DNA of 64,000 bases from the NCBI GenBank assembly GCA_021790935.1, contig JAJYFL010000007.1, positions 33,136 through 97,135 on the forward strand, read 5' to 3'. Shown here in pieces: positions 36,413-44,980 of the stretch (its first letter is position 1; each line of letters starts with the position of its first letter). The notes beneath the pieces were generated by a model. It made no database searches and was not told the origin of the DNA. It saw only the letters and a program-made list of their open reading frames with translations. The translations under genes were made by a program, and so were the position numbers. This DNA comes from a bacterium (GTDB lineage Bacteria > Vulcanimicrobiota > Vulcanimicrobiia > Vulcanimicrobiales > Vulcanimicrobiaceae).

Positions 36413-37984
36413 ATGTCAAAGCAAGCGCAAGTCGGCATCTTCACTATCCTCGGGCTTCTGCTGCTCTTCGGCATGTTTTACGTCATAACGGACTTTGGGA
36501 CGCGTCATACCGGCTACCGCCTAGGGGTGCATTTTGCGACCGCATCCGGGCTGCCGACCGGGGCCCTCGTCTATTTCAGCGGCGTGACGGTCGGGTCGGT
36601 CGATTCCATCGAACTGCTGCCGGACAACACGGTCGACGTAATCCTGGCCGTAAATCGCGACGTCGAGATCCCGCGCGCGTCGAAGTTTCTTATCCAGACG
36701 CCGCTTACCGGCTCGCCGGCGCTCCTGATCGTGCCGCCGAAGCCCGGACGGATGGCGGGGCAGCCGGAGGCTTTGGAGAGCAGCGCCGAGCCGATGTGGC
36801 CGCGGCACGTCTTGCCTATAGCCAGGCAGCCGGTCGGCCGGAGTAACGCAACCGCGGCCGATCTCATGGAAGAAGGGCAAGGCGAGATCCGCCGGCTCGA
36901 TGCGATGCTCGCCGACCTTCAAGAGCGCGAACCGGTCCTGCTGCAATCGCTGCAGCAGACGCTCGATAATGCGAACCACGTCTCGGCTACGGTCGATACG
37001 GCTGCGGGGCAGCTCGCGGTCCAATCCAAGCAGATCGCCGACGCGCTGTCGATTAGCCTCAACCAGGCTAGTTCGAACGTTTTGCAGATGACGGGGACGT
37101 TGAACTCGACCGTCGGGCGAAACTCCAAGCACGTCGACCAGCTTGTCTCTTCGCTCAACAGCACCGCGATCGCGCTGAACCAATCGGTCGACGCGCTGCG
37201 AGGGCTCGCGACAAACCGGCGCCTGAAGAAGAATATCGCCGACACCACGCAAAACATCGCCGATCTTACGCAGGCGATGGCGTCCCTGACGCAAGACCTC
37301 CGTACGGTTACGGGCAATCCGCAGACGCAGGCGCAGATGCGCGACAGCGTGGCGCAGTTGGACGCGGCCACGCAGAAGGCGAACTCGCTGCTCGAGACGC
37401 TCGGCGGGCGATCGCACGTCTACGGCGTCGACGCGGGCGCGACGCCCGCTCCCGGCGGTTTGGCGCCCGTCCCCGAAGCAGCTCCGTCCGGCTCGCCGCC
37501 GCGGCAGCCCAATACTGCTGCGATCCGCGGAGGCTTGGCAAAGATCGTCCAGCGCCTTTACGCCATCCAGGTGCGCCTGAGCGCGGTCGATCGCCAGCGA
37601 GTGGCCGGGAGCGACCCCCTCCTCTCTGCCGACCGGGGACCGGAGAGCGACGTCAATCTCGTGCTCCTTCCCCACGGTGGTACCAGCGTGATCCTTGGAG
37701 CCAACGACATCGGGTACCACACCACCGCGAATTTCGCGGCCGTTCGGCACGTGGGCGGAGGGCTTGCGTTCGGAGGCGGCATCTTGTATTCGCAATTGGG
37801 CGTTTTAGGAGAATACGGCGTAGGCCGCTTCGGCATCGAAGGCCGCGCATACGACCTCCGCCGGCCGACGCTCGATCTTTACGGCAACGTCAAGGTAACG
37901 CACTGGGCGAAATTTTTCCTAGGCCAGCGGGATATTACCCATGCCGACCGCCGTACCGTATTCGGCCTCCAACTGCAGTTCTAG
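36413..37984 (+). CDS. mlaD: MlaD-family MCE protein with a C-terminal beta-rich extension
   Basis: A 523-residue protein. One N-terminal membrane segment (about 8-28) is followed by a single MCE domain (about 38-105: GLPTGALVYFSGVTVGSV, PLTGSPALLIVPP). A long helical/coiled region with many Gln/Asn/Ser runs from about 160 to 330, and a Pro-rich linker follows. The last 120 or so residues are beta-rich, with alternating hydrophobics and a terminal Phe. MCE proteins form lipid-transport tunnels. The terminal domain could anchor the tunnel in the outer membrane; that is inference. AAGGAG precedes the ATG. The TAG stop lies in the left end of element C. Confidence 0.88.
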   Translation: MSKQAQVGIFTILGLLLLFGMFYVITDFGTRHTGYRLGVHFATASGLPTGALVYFSGVTVGSVDSIELLPDNTVDVILAVNRDVEIPRASKFLIQTPLTGSPALLIVPPKPGRMAGQPEALESSAEPMWPRHVLPIARQPVGRSNATAADLMEEGQGEIRRLDAMLADLQEREPVLLQSLQQTLDNANHVSATVDTAAGQLAVQSKQIADALSISLNQASSNVLQMTGTLNSTVGRNSKHVDQLVSSLNSTAIALNQSVDALRGLATNRRLKKNIADTTQNIADLTQAMASLTQDLRTVTGNPQTQAQMRDSVAQLDAATQKANSLLETLGGRSHVYGVDAGATPAPGGLAPVPEAAPSGSPPRQPNTAAIRGGLAKIVQRLYAIQVRLSAVDRQRVAGSDPLLSADRGPESDVNLVLLPHGGTSVILGANDIGYHTTANFAAVRHVGGGLAFGGGILYSQLGVLGEYGVGRFGIEGRAYDLRRPTLDLYGNVKVTHWAKFFLGQRDITHADRRTVFGLQLQF

Positions 37985-38104
37985 GAGCCTGAGGAGAAAA
38001 TGGCGCATCCGCGCTGCGCGCTCCGCGCCCCCCGTCGGCAAAGCCGCCGGGGCCCCCGGCCTTCGGCCCCAGTGCATTTTCATCCGCTTCCGAAAGGCTC
38101 CTAG
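37981..38104. repeat. CTAG-ended inverted-repeat element C (124 bp)
   Basis: The ends pair as CTAGGAGCCT with AGGCTCCTAG. After a bulge on the right side, the stem resumes at GAAAATG with CATTTTC. Inside are GC-rich hairpins, including CCCCG/CGGGG with CGGC/GCCG and a GGCC-TTC-GGCC hairpin. The element supplies the TAG stop of mlaD and ends directly before the panE ATG, so it exactly fills the gap. It lacks the core shared by elements A and B but has the same terminal sequence and architecture. Confidence 0.7.
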
Positions 38105-39052
38105 ATGGAACAGCGCAGACAACGCGTAGGCATCATCGGCGCGGGCGCGATGGGGACGCTGTTCGGCTTTCATCTGTCGTCTTCGTGCGACGTTACGATG
38201 TTGGACAGCAATCCCGCGTTGCTCGACGAGATCGCACGCGGCGGTCTGGCCGTCAACGACGAGCCCCCGCGACGGATCCAGATCGCGCTCAATGCTCGAG
38301 AACTCTACGACTCGACGATGATCTTTCTATTCGTCAAGGCCGTCGATACCCTGCGCGCGCTGCGTCCGTTTGCGGGGGAACTGAACCCGTCGACTCCCAT
38401 CGTGTCCCTGCAAAACGGTATCGGCAACGCCGACGCCATCAAGACCGCGCTGGGTGGAGCGGTTCCCGTCGTGCTCGGCATCACCACGGAGTCGTCGCTC
38501 ATGATAGCACCCGGGCGTGTCCGCAGTTCGGAACGAGGGAGCACGCTCATCGGTTCGGCCGGAGCCTCCCCCGCGAGTTCGAAGTTGGTGGCCGACGTGC
38601 TGACGGCGAGCAAGTTGCACGCGGCCGTCGTTTACGACATTCGGCCACACCTCTGGGGGAAGTTGGTGGCAAACGCAGCCATCAACGCCGTGAGCGCGTT
38701 GCTCGACTGCAACGCGGGTGCCATTCCCCGCGATCCGAACGCGGCTCTCTTAGCCGAAGCGCTGGCAGAAGAAGCTGCAGCCGTTGCGGCCGCGCTCAAA
38801 ATAAACTTGCCGTTCGCGAACCCGTGGACCTACGTCACCGAGGTCATTGAAGTCAGCACGGATGCCAAGAGCTCCATGGCCCTCGATCTGGAGTCGGGGC
38901 ATCCGAGTGAGATCGACCACCTCAACGGCGCCGTCGTGGCAGCGGGCCGCCGCACCGGCGTACCGACGCCGTACAACGATGCGATACTCCGGCTCCTGAA
39001 GGCAAAGGAGGCGCTCCTCTCGCAGCAACGCCGCGACTCCAGGGGCGAATAG
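38105..39052 (+). CDS. panE: 2-dehydropantoate 2-reductase (ketopantoate reductase)
   Basis: PanE reduces ketopantoate to pantoate with NADPH, on the route to CoA. The 315-residue protein has the NADPH loop GIIGAGAMG near residues 9-17, LQNGIGN, the catalytic Lys of LWGKLVANAAINAVSALL, and the Glu of PSEIDHLNGAVV. Several PanE-like proteins have other substrates, so the role is probable rather than certain. No Shine-Dalgarno lies before the ATG; that place is taken by the right end of element C. Confidence 0.88.
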   Translation: MEQRRQRVGIIGAGAMGTLFGFHLSSSCDVTMLDSNPALLDEIARGGLAVNDEPPRRIQIALNARELYDSTMIFLFVKAVDTLRALRPFAGELNPSTPIVSLQNGIGNADAIKTALGGAVPVVLGITTESSLMIAPGRVRSSERGSTLIGSAGASPASSKLVADVLTASKLHAAVVYDIRPHLWGKLVANAAINAVSALLDCNAGAIPRDPNAALLAEALAEEAAAVAAALKINLPFANPWTYVTEVIEVSTDAKSSMALDLESGHPSEIDHLNGAVVAAGRRTGVPTPYNDAILRLLKAKEALLSQQRRDSRGE

Positions 39053-39061
39053 TGCAGCCGG

Positions 39062-40273
39062 TCATTTTGGATTCGCCATGGTGCGCACCGCAATACCGGC
39101 GATCGCTCCGACGGACACAATGAGCGCGATCCAGAGAATCCAAGGGTTCCGCTCGCTCCAGGGCTTGCTTGCGGGGACGAATCCCGGATTTCGCACGGGC
39201 GGACCGAGGGCGACGTCCGTCGCACCATCGAGCACCTTGGCGCTATGAGTCTGCGCATAGTCGAACGAGGGAGGAGGTGCCGAGGGATTTCCATAGATCG
39301 CGCGATACGTCATCCCCGGTGACGCATCGAAATCGATGCGTCGCGGCGCGCCGAACGCCTCAAGCCGCACGTCACTGAGCGGGGCGTTATCGCCGTTACG
39401 GATGACCACACGCCAGTGCACCGCCTGCGTTTCGCCGAAATCCACGGATAGTTTGGCGCGACCAGGGCCCATTCGTGTGACCTGCTGCGATGTCACGGTT
39501 TGCCACGAAATGCCGTCGGCGCTGGTCTGCACATCGACGGTCCGCACGAATCGCTGCGTCGACGAGTCAACGCGAAAGCGATCGATCGGCACCTCATCGA
39601 TACCGTTCACGCGATACGAAATCGTTCGATCTGGTACGTTTCGCTTCGTGGGAGCGACGCCGATCGTGTAGCGCGTGCTTTCGGACTTAGAGCCGGCCGG
39701 CGCGGCGACACGAACGCCGTCGATCGGGAATAGGGCGCTCCGGTCCAAAATCCGAACCCGTAGATAGCGCGCCGTGCTGCGTGGGAACCTGACGCGCGTG
39801 TTCGCGGCGAGCCCGTCACGCTCGTAGTCGTAGATCGGCGCGCCCGTTCTTATCGTCCGCCAGATTCTCCGGTCATCGCTCGCATCGACATCGACCGTCG
39901 TTGCAAACGCGCGAAGCGGCGTGGAGATGTCGAGGATACCGTAGACGCCGCCGTTCGTACCGAGGTCGGCCACGACTTGCGAATACCGGCCCGGCACGAA
40001 ACCTTCGTCGGTCAGCGCCGCACTCGTCCACACCACGGTGGGCCCGGGCGGCGGCGTTCGCAACGTGAAAGGCACGAGGTTGCCGCGGCCATCGACGACG
40101 CGGAGGTCGTCGAGCGACGGCTGTGCGTTGGCATAGATCGAGGGCGGCACCGCAACGCTCACCGTACCAGCGCGCGCATGGGTATTGACGCTGCGCTCGT
40201 ACTTCCAATGGGCGAAGGAAGGCGGGGCTGGGTTCGACGCCACGGCGGTCGCGAGCAGCAGGGCGGCGATCAC
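39062..40273 (-). CDS. DUF3999-like secreted/membrane protein
   Basis: A 403-residue protein with an N-terminal signal (VIAALLLATAVA). The extracytoplasmic region is beta-rich, with discoidin-like strands, and includes YEREGLAANTRVRFP-like and RYLRVRIL segments. A C-terminal membrane helix (WILWIALIVSVGAIAGIAV) ends it. The GTG start overlaps the DUF2339 stop (GTGA), which excludes the longer open frame. DUF3999 and DUF2339 genes are often paired, which supports both calls. The function is unknown; the envelope location is clear. Confidence 0.75.
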   Translation of the reverse strand: MIAALLLATAVASNPAPPSFAHWKYERSVNTHARAGTVSVAVPPSIYANAQPSLDDLRVVDGRGNLVPFTLRTPPPGPTVVWTSAALTDEGFVPGRYSQVVADLGTNGGVYGILDISTPLRAFATTVDVDASDDRRIWRTIRTGAPIYDYERDGLAANTRVRFPRSTARYLRVRILDRSALFPIDGVRVAAPAGSKSESTRYTIGVAPTKRNVPDRTISYRVNGIDEVPIDRFRVDSSTQRFVRTVDVQTSADGISWQTVTSQQVTRMGPGRAKLSVDFGETQAVHWRVVIRNGDNAPLSDVRLEAFGAPRRIDFDASPGMTYRAIYGNPSAPPPSFDYAQTHSAKVLDGATDVALGPPVRNPGFVPASKPWSERNPWILWIALIVSVGAIAGIAVRTMANPK

Positions 40274-41934
40274 GGCTGCGTTCCGATTCCATGCGTCGCG
40301 TAACGCTGATAGGCATAGGAGATCGCAAGCATCACGCTGCCGAGTGCCAGGAACGATACGATTCGGATGCCCGGATTGACCTCGCCCATGTCGATGACGA
40401 AGGCTTTGCCGATGGCCAAAGCTAGCAGCGCAAATGCTTCCCATCGGGCGACCGACGAGCGGCGCAGAAGCCCGGCACCGAATAGCACGATCGCGTAGAC
40501 GAGCCAGAACAGGGTTAGCGAGAGTTGATTCGCGTGCGTCCAGTCGTACAATTCGTACGATACTCCGACGACCGCAAAGATGTGCCCGATCGGCTCGTAG
40601 GCGAGGTAGATCGGCGGAGACTTTCCCTCCGAGTGACGGACGGATAACGCGTGCACGGCGAAGAAGGCCGCCGCGAAGACGGCCAGAGTGTTAAAGCGTT
40701 CGTTCGCGAACGGCGCGCCGCCGGCCGGCGGGAGCGCGATCAGATGCAAAATGCCCAAGGCGAAGGCGGCGAAACCGAAGAACTGCACGACGGCCAGCCG
40801 CCCGCGAATCCCGAGCCCGCCCAGCACCGCGCCTTCAACGGCCCAAAGAACCGCGACGACGTTCCCCGTAAACGTGATCGCAACGCCTCCCGTAACGAGC
40901 GCAAGGCCGATCGCCGCGAACGCCGCTCTCCCCGTCGAATCCTTTGCCAAGCGCGCGAACGCAACGTAGATGGCCGCAAGGACGACGACCGCGGCCGTCA
41001 GCCATCCGCGGTGCGATTCGAAGAGTTCGGCGTGCAGGGCGGCATAATAAGCGCCCGCGGACAAGACGAGCAAGGCTACTTCGTACGCGTCAAGGGCAAC
41101 CGACCGAAGCGTTTTGTGAATCGGTTGCCAAACGAAGAGCGCGAGATACAGCGTAGCGAAGGACAGGAACGTCAGAATCGGAAGAGGTGGCGTCGCGAAG
41201 TAGGCGGTCAATGCGTAGATCTGCGTGAAGACGAAGGCCGTTCCCTGAATACGCGGCCAGCGGCGATTGATCGGCAGAAATGCAAGGGCGGCATCCAGGA
41301 TGCCGATGTAGACCAGCAATTGCAACGGATGCGGCGTCGCGGTGGCGTTGAGTAACGGCGTTATGAATCCGCCGGAGAGGGCAAACCCCGCGGTCATCTC
41401 GGAGTCGTGATAAACAGAGAGGGCGATGAGCGCGCCGGTCACGACGGCCATCGCGGAGAAGCTCGCAGCGATCGGCACGAGATGGAAACCGTTGCCCGCA
41501 GCCCACAGCGATAGATAAAGGATGCCGCCGCCCAGTCCAGTCAAGGCACCGGCATAGATGCGTTGCTTCGCTCTCTGGAAGTACTCGCCGCCGGCGACGA
41601 ACGTGATGCCACCGATCAAGCCGATGGCGACGCGTCCAATCGGGCCGACCCATCCGTTGTCGAAGGCGTATTTGATGAAGAAGCCGACCCCGAGGAGCAG
41701 CACGAACGCTCCGGTCGCAAGCAGTACGCGACCTCCGAGGAAGCTCTCTGCGTCGGTTGACGAAGGCGCTAACGATGACATTGGCAACGGCTCGGGCGCT
41801 GCGCGGGTCGTTTGGAGGGCGCGCGGATCGGGCTGCGCGGGTACCGGAGTCTTGGCTTGCCATGCATGCGCTTCGACGCGACGTTCTAATCGCGTGAGGC
41901 GCTCTTCAATGGCATCGAGACGTTGGTCGGACAA
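40270..41934 (-). CDS. DUF2339 multi-pass membrane protein
   Basis: A 554-residue membrane protein. A short N-terminal coiled coil (RLDAIEERLTRLERRVEAH) and Pro/Ala linker are followed by about 15 hydrophobic segments, starting with FLGGRVLLATGAFVLLLGVGFFIKYAFDNGW. This opening motif is typical of DUF2339. A TTG at 41934 has AGGAGG nine bases before it; a GTG at 41943 lies directly on that AGGAGG and is less likely. The function is unknown. It is coupled to DUF3999. Confidence 0.83.
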   Translation of the reverse strand: MSDQRLDAIEERLTRLERRVEAHAWQAKTPVPAQPDPRALQTTRAAPEPLPMSSLAPSSTDAESFLGGRVLLATGAFVLLLGVGFFIKYAFDNGWVGPIGRVAIGLIGGITFVAGGEYFQRAKQRIYAGALTGLGGGILYLSLWAAGNGFHLVPIAASFSAMAVVTGALIALSVYHDSEMTAGFALSGGFITPLLNATATPHPLQLLVYIGILDAALAFLPINRRWPRIQGTAFVFTQIYALTAYFATPPLPILTFLSFATLYLALFVWQPIHKTLRSVALDAYEVALLVLSAGAYYAALHAELFESHRGWLTAAVVVLAAIYVAFARLAKDSTGRAAFAAIGLALVTGGVAITFTGNVVAVLWAVEGAVLGGLGIRGRLAVVQFFGFAAFALGILHLIALPPAGGAPFANERFNTLAVFAAAFFAVHALSVRHSEGKSPPIYLAYEPIGHIFAVVGVSYELYDWTHANQLSLTLFWLVYAIVLFGAGLLRRSSVARWEAFALLALAIGKAFVIDMGEVNPGIRIVSFLALGSVMLAISYAYQRYATHGIGTQP

Positions 41935-42045
41935 AACGAACACCCTCCTATCGCCGATCTCGTTGTGTGGGGAAGAACGCTGGATATCGTTAGGCTTTTC
42001 GACCCCGAATTCTCGGTTTCCGGCCTTGCGGGCCGCGTAGTCGCC

Positions 42046-42795
42046 TCACACTTGCGGTTTCAACTGGAGCATGCGAATGCTGCCGTCGTGGACTTCTACG
42101 TCGATGCCGCGGCTCGCAGGGCCGCCGATCCATCCGTCGATCGTCTCGTTCCTCCCTTTGGAGGTCCCCCGAAGCGGGAAATCGGTGAAGATCGTACCGC
42201 GGTCGGTGTGGAGGTGAACGTGTGCGCTGACGGTTGCGTTGACCCAGAGCGTAACGTTGCCCGTATCCGTGCTGAAGTGCAGCGTACCGGGCCAATCGGT
42301 GCTGCCGAAGGTCGCGCTGACGTTCCCGGCGCCGGCGTGCGCGTTCGCGTAGCCTGAGATCATGATCTTGATGTCCCCGCGCCGCGTTCTTGCATCGACC
42401 GTCCCTTTGGCATTGGCGACATTGATGCGCCCTCGCTCCGTGGAGAGGCGCAGCGTGACGCCGTCGGGTGCCCGAACCAAGTAGCGAACCACTGCTTCCC
42501 AACGCGCCGATCCATCCAACGGCGCGGCCGGGCGGACCACGATGGTGCCGCCGGTGCGCCGCAGCAGCGTCGGCGCGGAGCCCTTGGCGCCGAAGGCCTC
42601 GATCGTGTATGTGTCTTGGGCCTGGCCGATCTTCGGGGCGTACGCGTCGATCTCACCGTCGCGATTGCGAACGACGATCTGCGAGCCGGGCGCGAGCGTG
42701 CCGACCTGCCGGAAGGTGAGCGGAGCGCTCGAACACGCCGCGAACGCCAGCGGAAGAAGAAGGACTAGCAGGTTGCGGGAAAAGCCGCGTGCCAA
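42046..42795 (-). CDS. DUF4097-like lipoprotein with beta-helix fold
   Basis: A protein of about 249 residues. A short signal (LLVLLLPLAFAAC lipobox) precedes a right-handed beta-helix-like region built of GRINVANAKGTVDARTRRGD-type turns, as in DUF4097 and head-GIN domain proteins. The start is uncertain: the frame runs upstream through element B to 42954, but lipoprotein signal features need a start close to the lipobox. TTG 42795 fits and lies in the left arm of element B. The function is unknown. Confidence 0.65.
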   Translation of the reverse strand: MARGFSRNLLVLLLPLAFAACSSAPLTFRQVGTLAPGSQIVVRNRDGEIDAYAPKIGQAQDTYTIEAFGAKGSAPTLLRRTGGTIVVRPAAPLDGSARWEAVVRYLVRAPDGVTLRLSTERGRINVANAKGTVDARTRRGDIKIMISGYANAHAGAGNVSATFGSTDWPGTLHFSTDTGNVTLWVNATVSAHVHLHTDRGTIFTDFPLRGTSKGRNETIDGWIGGPASRGIDVEVHDGSIRMLQLKPQV

Positions 42796-42933
42796 TATCC
42801 GCGGAGCGATTTTTGGGCGATTTCGAGGCGCGAAGAAGGAGCAACGCCGTAGCGTTGTGACTGATGAGCAACGAAGAAAGCGTCCAAAAGCGCCCGCGGG
42901 ATTGGTGCGCGGCTTTTTTCCGCAACCTGCTAG
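42765..42933. repeat. CTAG-ended inverted-repeat element B (169 bp)
   Basis: The ends match perfectly for 14 bases (CTAGCAGGTTGCGG and complement). The stem continues imperfectly for about 50 bases on each side. The centre contains GAGGCGCGAAGAAG, a CAACGC-CGTA-GCGTTG hairpin, then GTGACTGATGAGCAACGAAG. The same core and loop occur in element A, with compensating changes in the hairpin stem. It lies between the Xer recombinase gene and the DUF4097-like gene and overlaps the latter's start. Confidence 0.8.
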
Positions 42934-42966
42934 GCGCCTCATGCCATTACGCATTCGACGGAGGCG

Positions 42967-43896
42967 TCACCGATCGCTCGTGCGGTCCCGCGGATGGGCT
43001 TGCTCGTAACTCCGCCGAATGTGCTCGAGCGAGACGTTGGTATAGATCTGCGTCGTCGAAAGACTCTCGTGGCCGAGCAGCTCTTTGATCGTGACGATGT
43101 CCGCACCGTTCTCCAGCAGATGCGTCGCGAAGGAGTGACGCATCACGTGCGGCGTCACGTGTTTTTGCAGGCCGCTGAGTTGCGCGAACTCGCGGAAGAC
43201 CACCCAGGCCTGGCGGTGCGAGAGCCGCGTCTTGCGTCTGCTCAAAAACAGCGCTTCGTCGGGGGTTCGGGGCCGCAACGCCAGATAGCTGCGTATCGCG
43301 CCGGCCGCAGCTGCGTTGAGGAAGACGGCACGCTGTTTGTTCCCTTTCCCGATGACCCGCATGAGCCGGCGCTCGAGATCGACGTCGCTGAGGTTCAGTC
43401 CGACCAGCTCCGCGCGCCGGATGCCGCTCGCGTAGAGCACCTCCATGATCGCGATGTCGCGTAACCGTTGAAACTCGCTCTTGCCGGCGATGCGGGTGCG
43501 CAGTAACCTCGCAACCTCGGGCTCCGACATGACCTGGGGCAAGCGTTTGGCGGCCTTTGGCGGCGGCACGTCGTCGGCCGGGTTGTCCGGGCGGCGGCCC
43601 TCGCGTCTCTGCAGCGCAAAATAGGAGCGCAGCGCTGCGATCTTACGCCGCACCGAGGCCGGCGTATAGTTGCGCGGCCCGATGAGATCCATCACGAACC
43701 GCCGGATATCCGAGGCCGTCGTCTCCCCAATCTTGAAGAACGGCGCGGTCCGCGGATGTCCCGGTTCCAAGAAACATCCGAAGAGCTCGACGTCGCGAGC
43801 GTACTCCTCGCTCGTGCGGGCCGACTGCCCCCGTTCCAGGCGTAAGTACGCGGCAAACTCCGCTATCCTCGGATCGACGGGAACGTAGTTACTCAT
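42967..43896 (-). CDS. XerC/XerD-type tyrosine recombinase
   Basis: A 309-residue recombinase. An N-terminal SAM-like domain (about 8-100) precedes the catalytic domain with the Arg of GIRRAEL, Lys of GKGNKQR, HVMRHSFATHL (H-x2-R), LGHESLSTTQIYTNV (His and nucleophile Tyr). The size and motifs fit XerC/XerD, which resolve chromosome dimers at dif. Which of the two it is cannot be told; only one copy is in the window. Its start overlaps the neighbouring secreted-protein gene by eight bases. No dif-like site was recognised nearby. Confidence 0.92.
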   Translation of the reverse strand: MSNYVPVDPRIAEFAAYLRLERGQSARTSEEYARDVELFGCFLEPGHPRTAPFFKIGETTASDIRRFVMDLIGPRNYTPASVRRKIAALRSYFALQRREGRRPDNPADDVPPPKAAKRLPQVMSEPEVARLLRTRIAGKSEFQRLRDIAIMEVLYASGIRRAELVGLNLSDVDLERRLMRVIGKGNKQRAVFLNAAAAGAIRSYLALRPRTPDEALFLSRRKTRLSHRQAWVVFREFAQLSGLQKHVTPHVMRHSFATHLLENGADIVTIKELLGHESLSTTQIYTNVSLEHIRRSYEQAHPRDRTSDR

Positions 43897-44761
43897 TCGC
43901 CTCGCGGACCGCCGAGATGTTCGCGTACTCGACGCCTTTGCCGCTGCGGCTGACGGTCAGCACCGCACGCCAGCGCTGGCCCGGTTTGCCATAGGTCAGC
44001 GTCTCTGCCGCCACGTCTGCGCCCACGACATCGCGTCCGGCTATCCAGCCTGCCTTCACGAGCTGCCCGGAGAAGGCTGCGAGCATCTCTCCGAGGGGTC
44101 TCGTCGTATGCAAGTACGCGGAGGAGCTCCCAAACGGATTCGCCGGCGGAAACGGCGTCGCCATGTCGATACCTTGAGGCGCTCGCAGTTCCGGCAGAGG
44201 CGAGCGCATCTGCGTCTCGATCCGCAAAAGAGGCGAGCCCGCCGCGCAAGGATCGAACATGGCCGCAGGCTCCTGTTTTACGATCGTCACCAGGAACACG
44301 CCCGAATCGCCCTTTAGAGCGCGGACGGTAACGTACCGCTCGCCTTTACCGCAGTACTCGTCGAGCTGCGCGAAGGCGGACGCCGCGAAGCCGCCCAGCT
44401 GAAGCGGCCGGCGCCTTTTCCAACCGGCACGCTCGAGTACCCCGTCGTACGCCGCGGCGGCGGTCTTTGCGTCCGGGACGGAGTAAAAGACCTCCGTCGT
44501 TTCGGCTGGTCCCAACGACGCGAACGCCGTTTCGGGCCCAGAGACGATGCTGCCCAGCACAGGTTCGGCCGGCAACGGCACGCCCGATACGCCGCCGGCC
44601 GGCAGAGCCCCGACGGTCACTGAGGCCGACTGTCCCTGGCTGGCTGCCAGCGCTTGCAGCAATCGTGCCGTTGTGTTGGATTGCGCTTGCGCCGGCGCCG
44701 CGCTAAGCGCGACTGCGATGACGGCGCAGAGTAGACCCGAGATACTGCGAGGGTGTGTCAT
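43889..44761 (-). CDS. Secreted protein of unknown function
   Basis: A 290-residue protein with a clear signal peptide (LLCAVIAVALSAAPAQAQ). The mature part contains two Cys residues that could pair (EYCGKG and FDPCAAG) and repeated alpha/beta segments. VFYSVPDAKTAAAAYDGVLERAGWKR and, later, LGEMLAAFSGQLVKAGW resemble each other, suggesting an internal duplication. No family is recognised. It is upstream of the recombinase gene and divergent from the transporter. Confidence 0.6.
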   Translation of the reverse strand: MTHPRSISGLLCAVIAVALSAAPAQAQSNTTARLLQALAASQGQSASVTVGALPAGGVSGVPLPAEPVLGSIVSGPETAFASLGPAETTEVFYSVPDAKTAAAAYDGVLERAGWKRRRPLQLGGFAASAFAQLDEYCGKGERYVTVRALKGDSGVFLVTIVKQEPAAMFDPCAAGSPLLRIETQMRSPLPELRAPQGIDMATPFPPANPFGSSSAYLHTTRPLGEMLAAFSGQLVKAGWIAGRDVVGADVAAETLTYGKPGQRWRAVLTVSRSGKGVEYANISAVREANE

Positions 44762-44849
44762 CAGGGACCGCCTCCATTGGTGCGGGACCGGAGTTCAGGG
44801 CATAGTAGCACGCCCCTGTCGCTAGGTTCTGCGCGTTGGACGCCCGTAC

Positions 44850-44913
44850 TTTTCCACATCTCTTTCCATATCACCAAATCATTGTTTGTGGATATACGCT
44901 GGGCTGTGGATAA
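44850..44913. promoter_or_regulatory. Cluster of three DnaA-box-like sequences
   Basis: TTTTCCACA at 44850-44858 (one mismatch to TTATCCACA) is followed by TGTGGATAT at 44887-44895 (one mismatch on the complement) and TGTGGATAA at 44905-44913 (perfect on the complement). The span between is AT-rich compared with its surroundings. The cluster lies in the divergent gap between the secreted-protein gene and the transporter. It may be a replication origin, a DnaA-regulated promoter or a titration site. dnaA and dnaN are not in the window. Confidence 0.55.
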
Positions 44914-44980
44914 GGTCCTGGCTAGCGATCTGGCTGCCGCCCAAAATGGAACTCCCTTCTCGAGCGGGTATGAACGCGCG

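Noticed and set aside
42841..42880. Hammerhead ribozyme in elements A and B (CTGATGAG...CGAA core)
   Set aside because: The core letters match CUGAUGA and GAA, but stem II would be a single base pair and there is no UH cleavage site between the outer stem and the upstream hairpin in either copy.
42796..42954. N-terminal extension of the DUF4097-like lipoprotein through element B
   Set aside because: The extension would place over 50 residues before the lipoprotein signal, which is incompatible with a lipobox near the N-terminus.
44753..44980. Longer start of the ArsB-like transporter
   Set aside because: The extra 76 residues include the DnaA-box cluster region and no conserved segment; the first membrane helix follows GTG 44981 directly.
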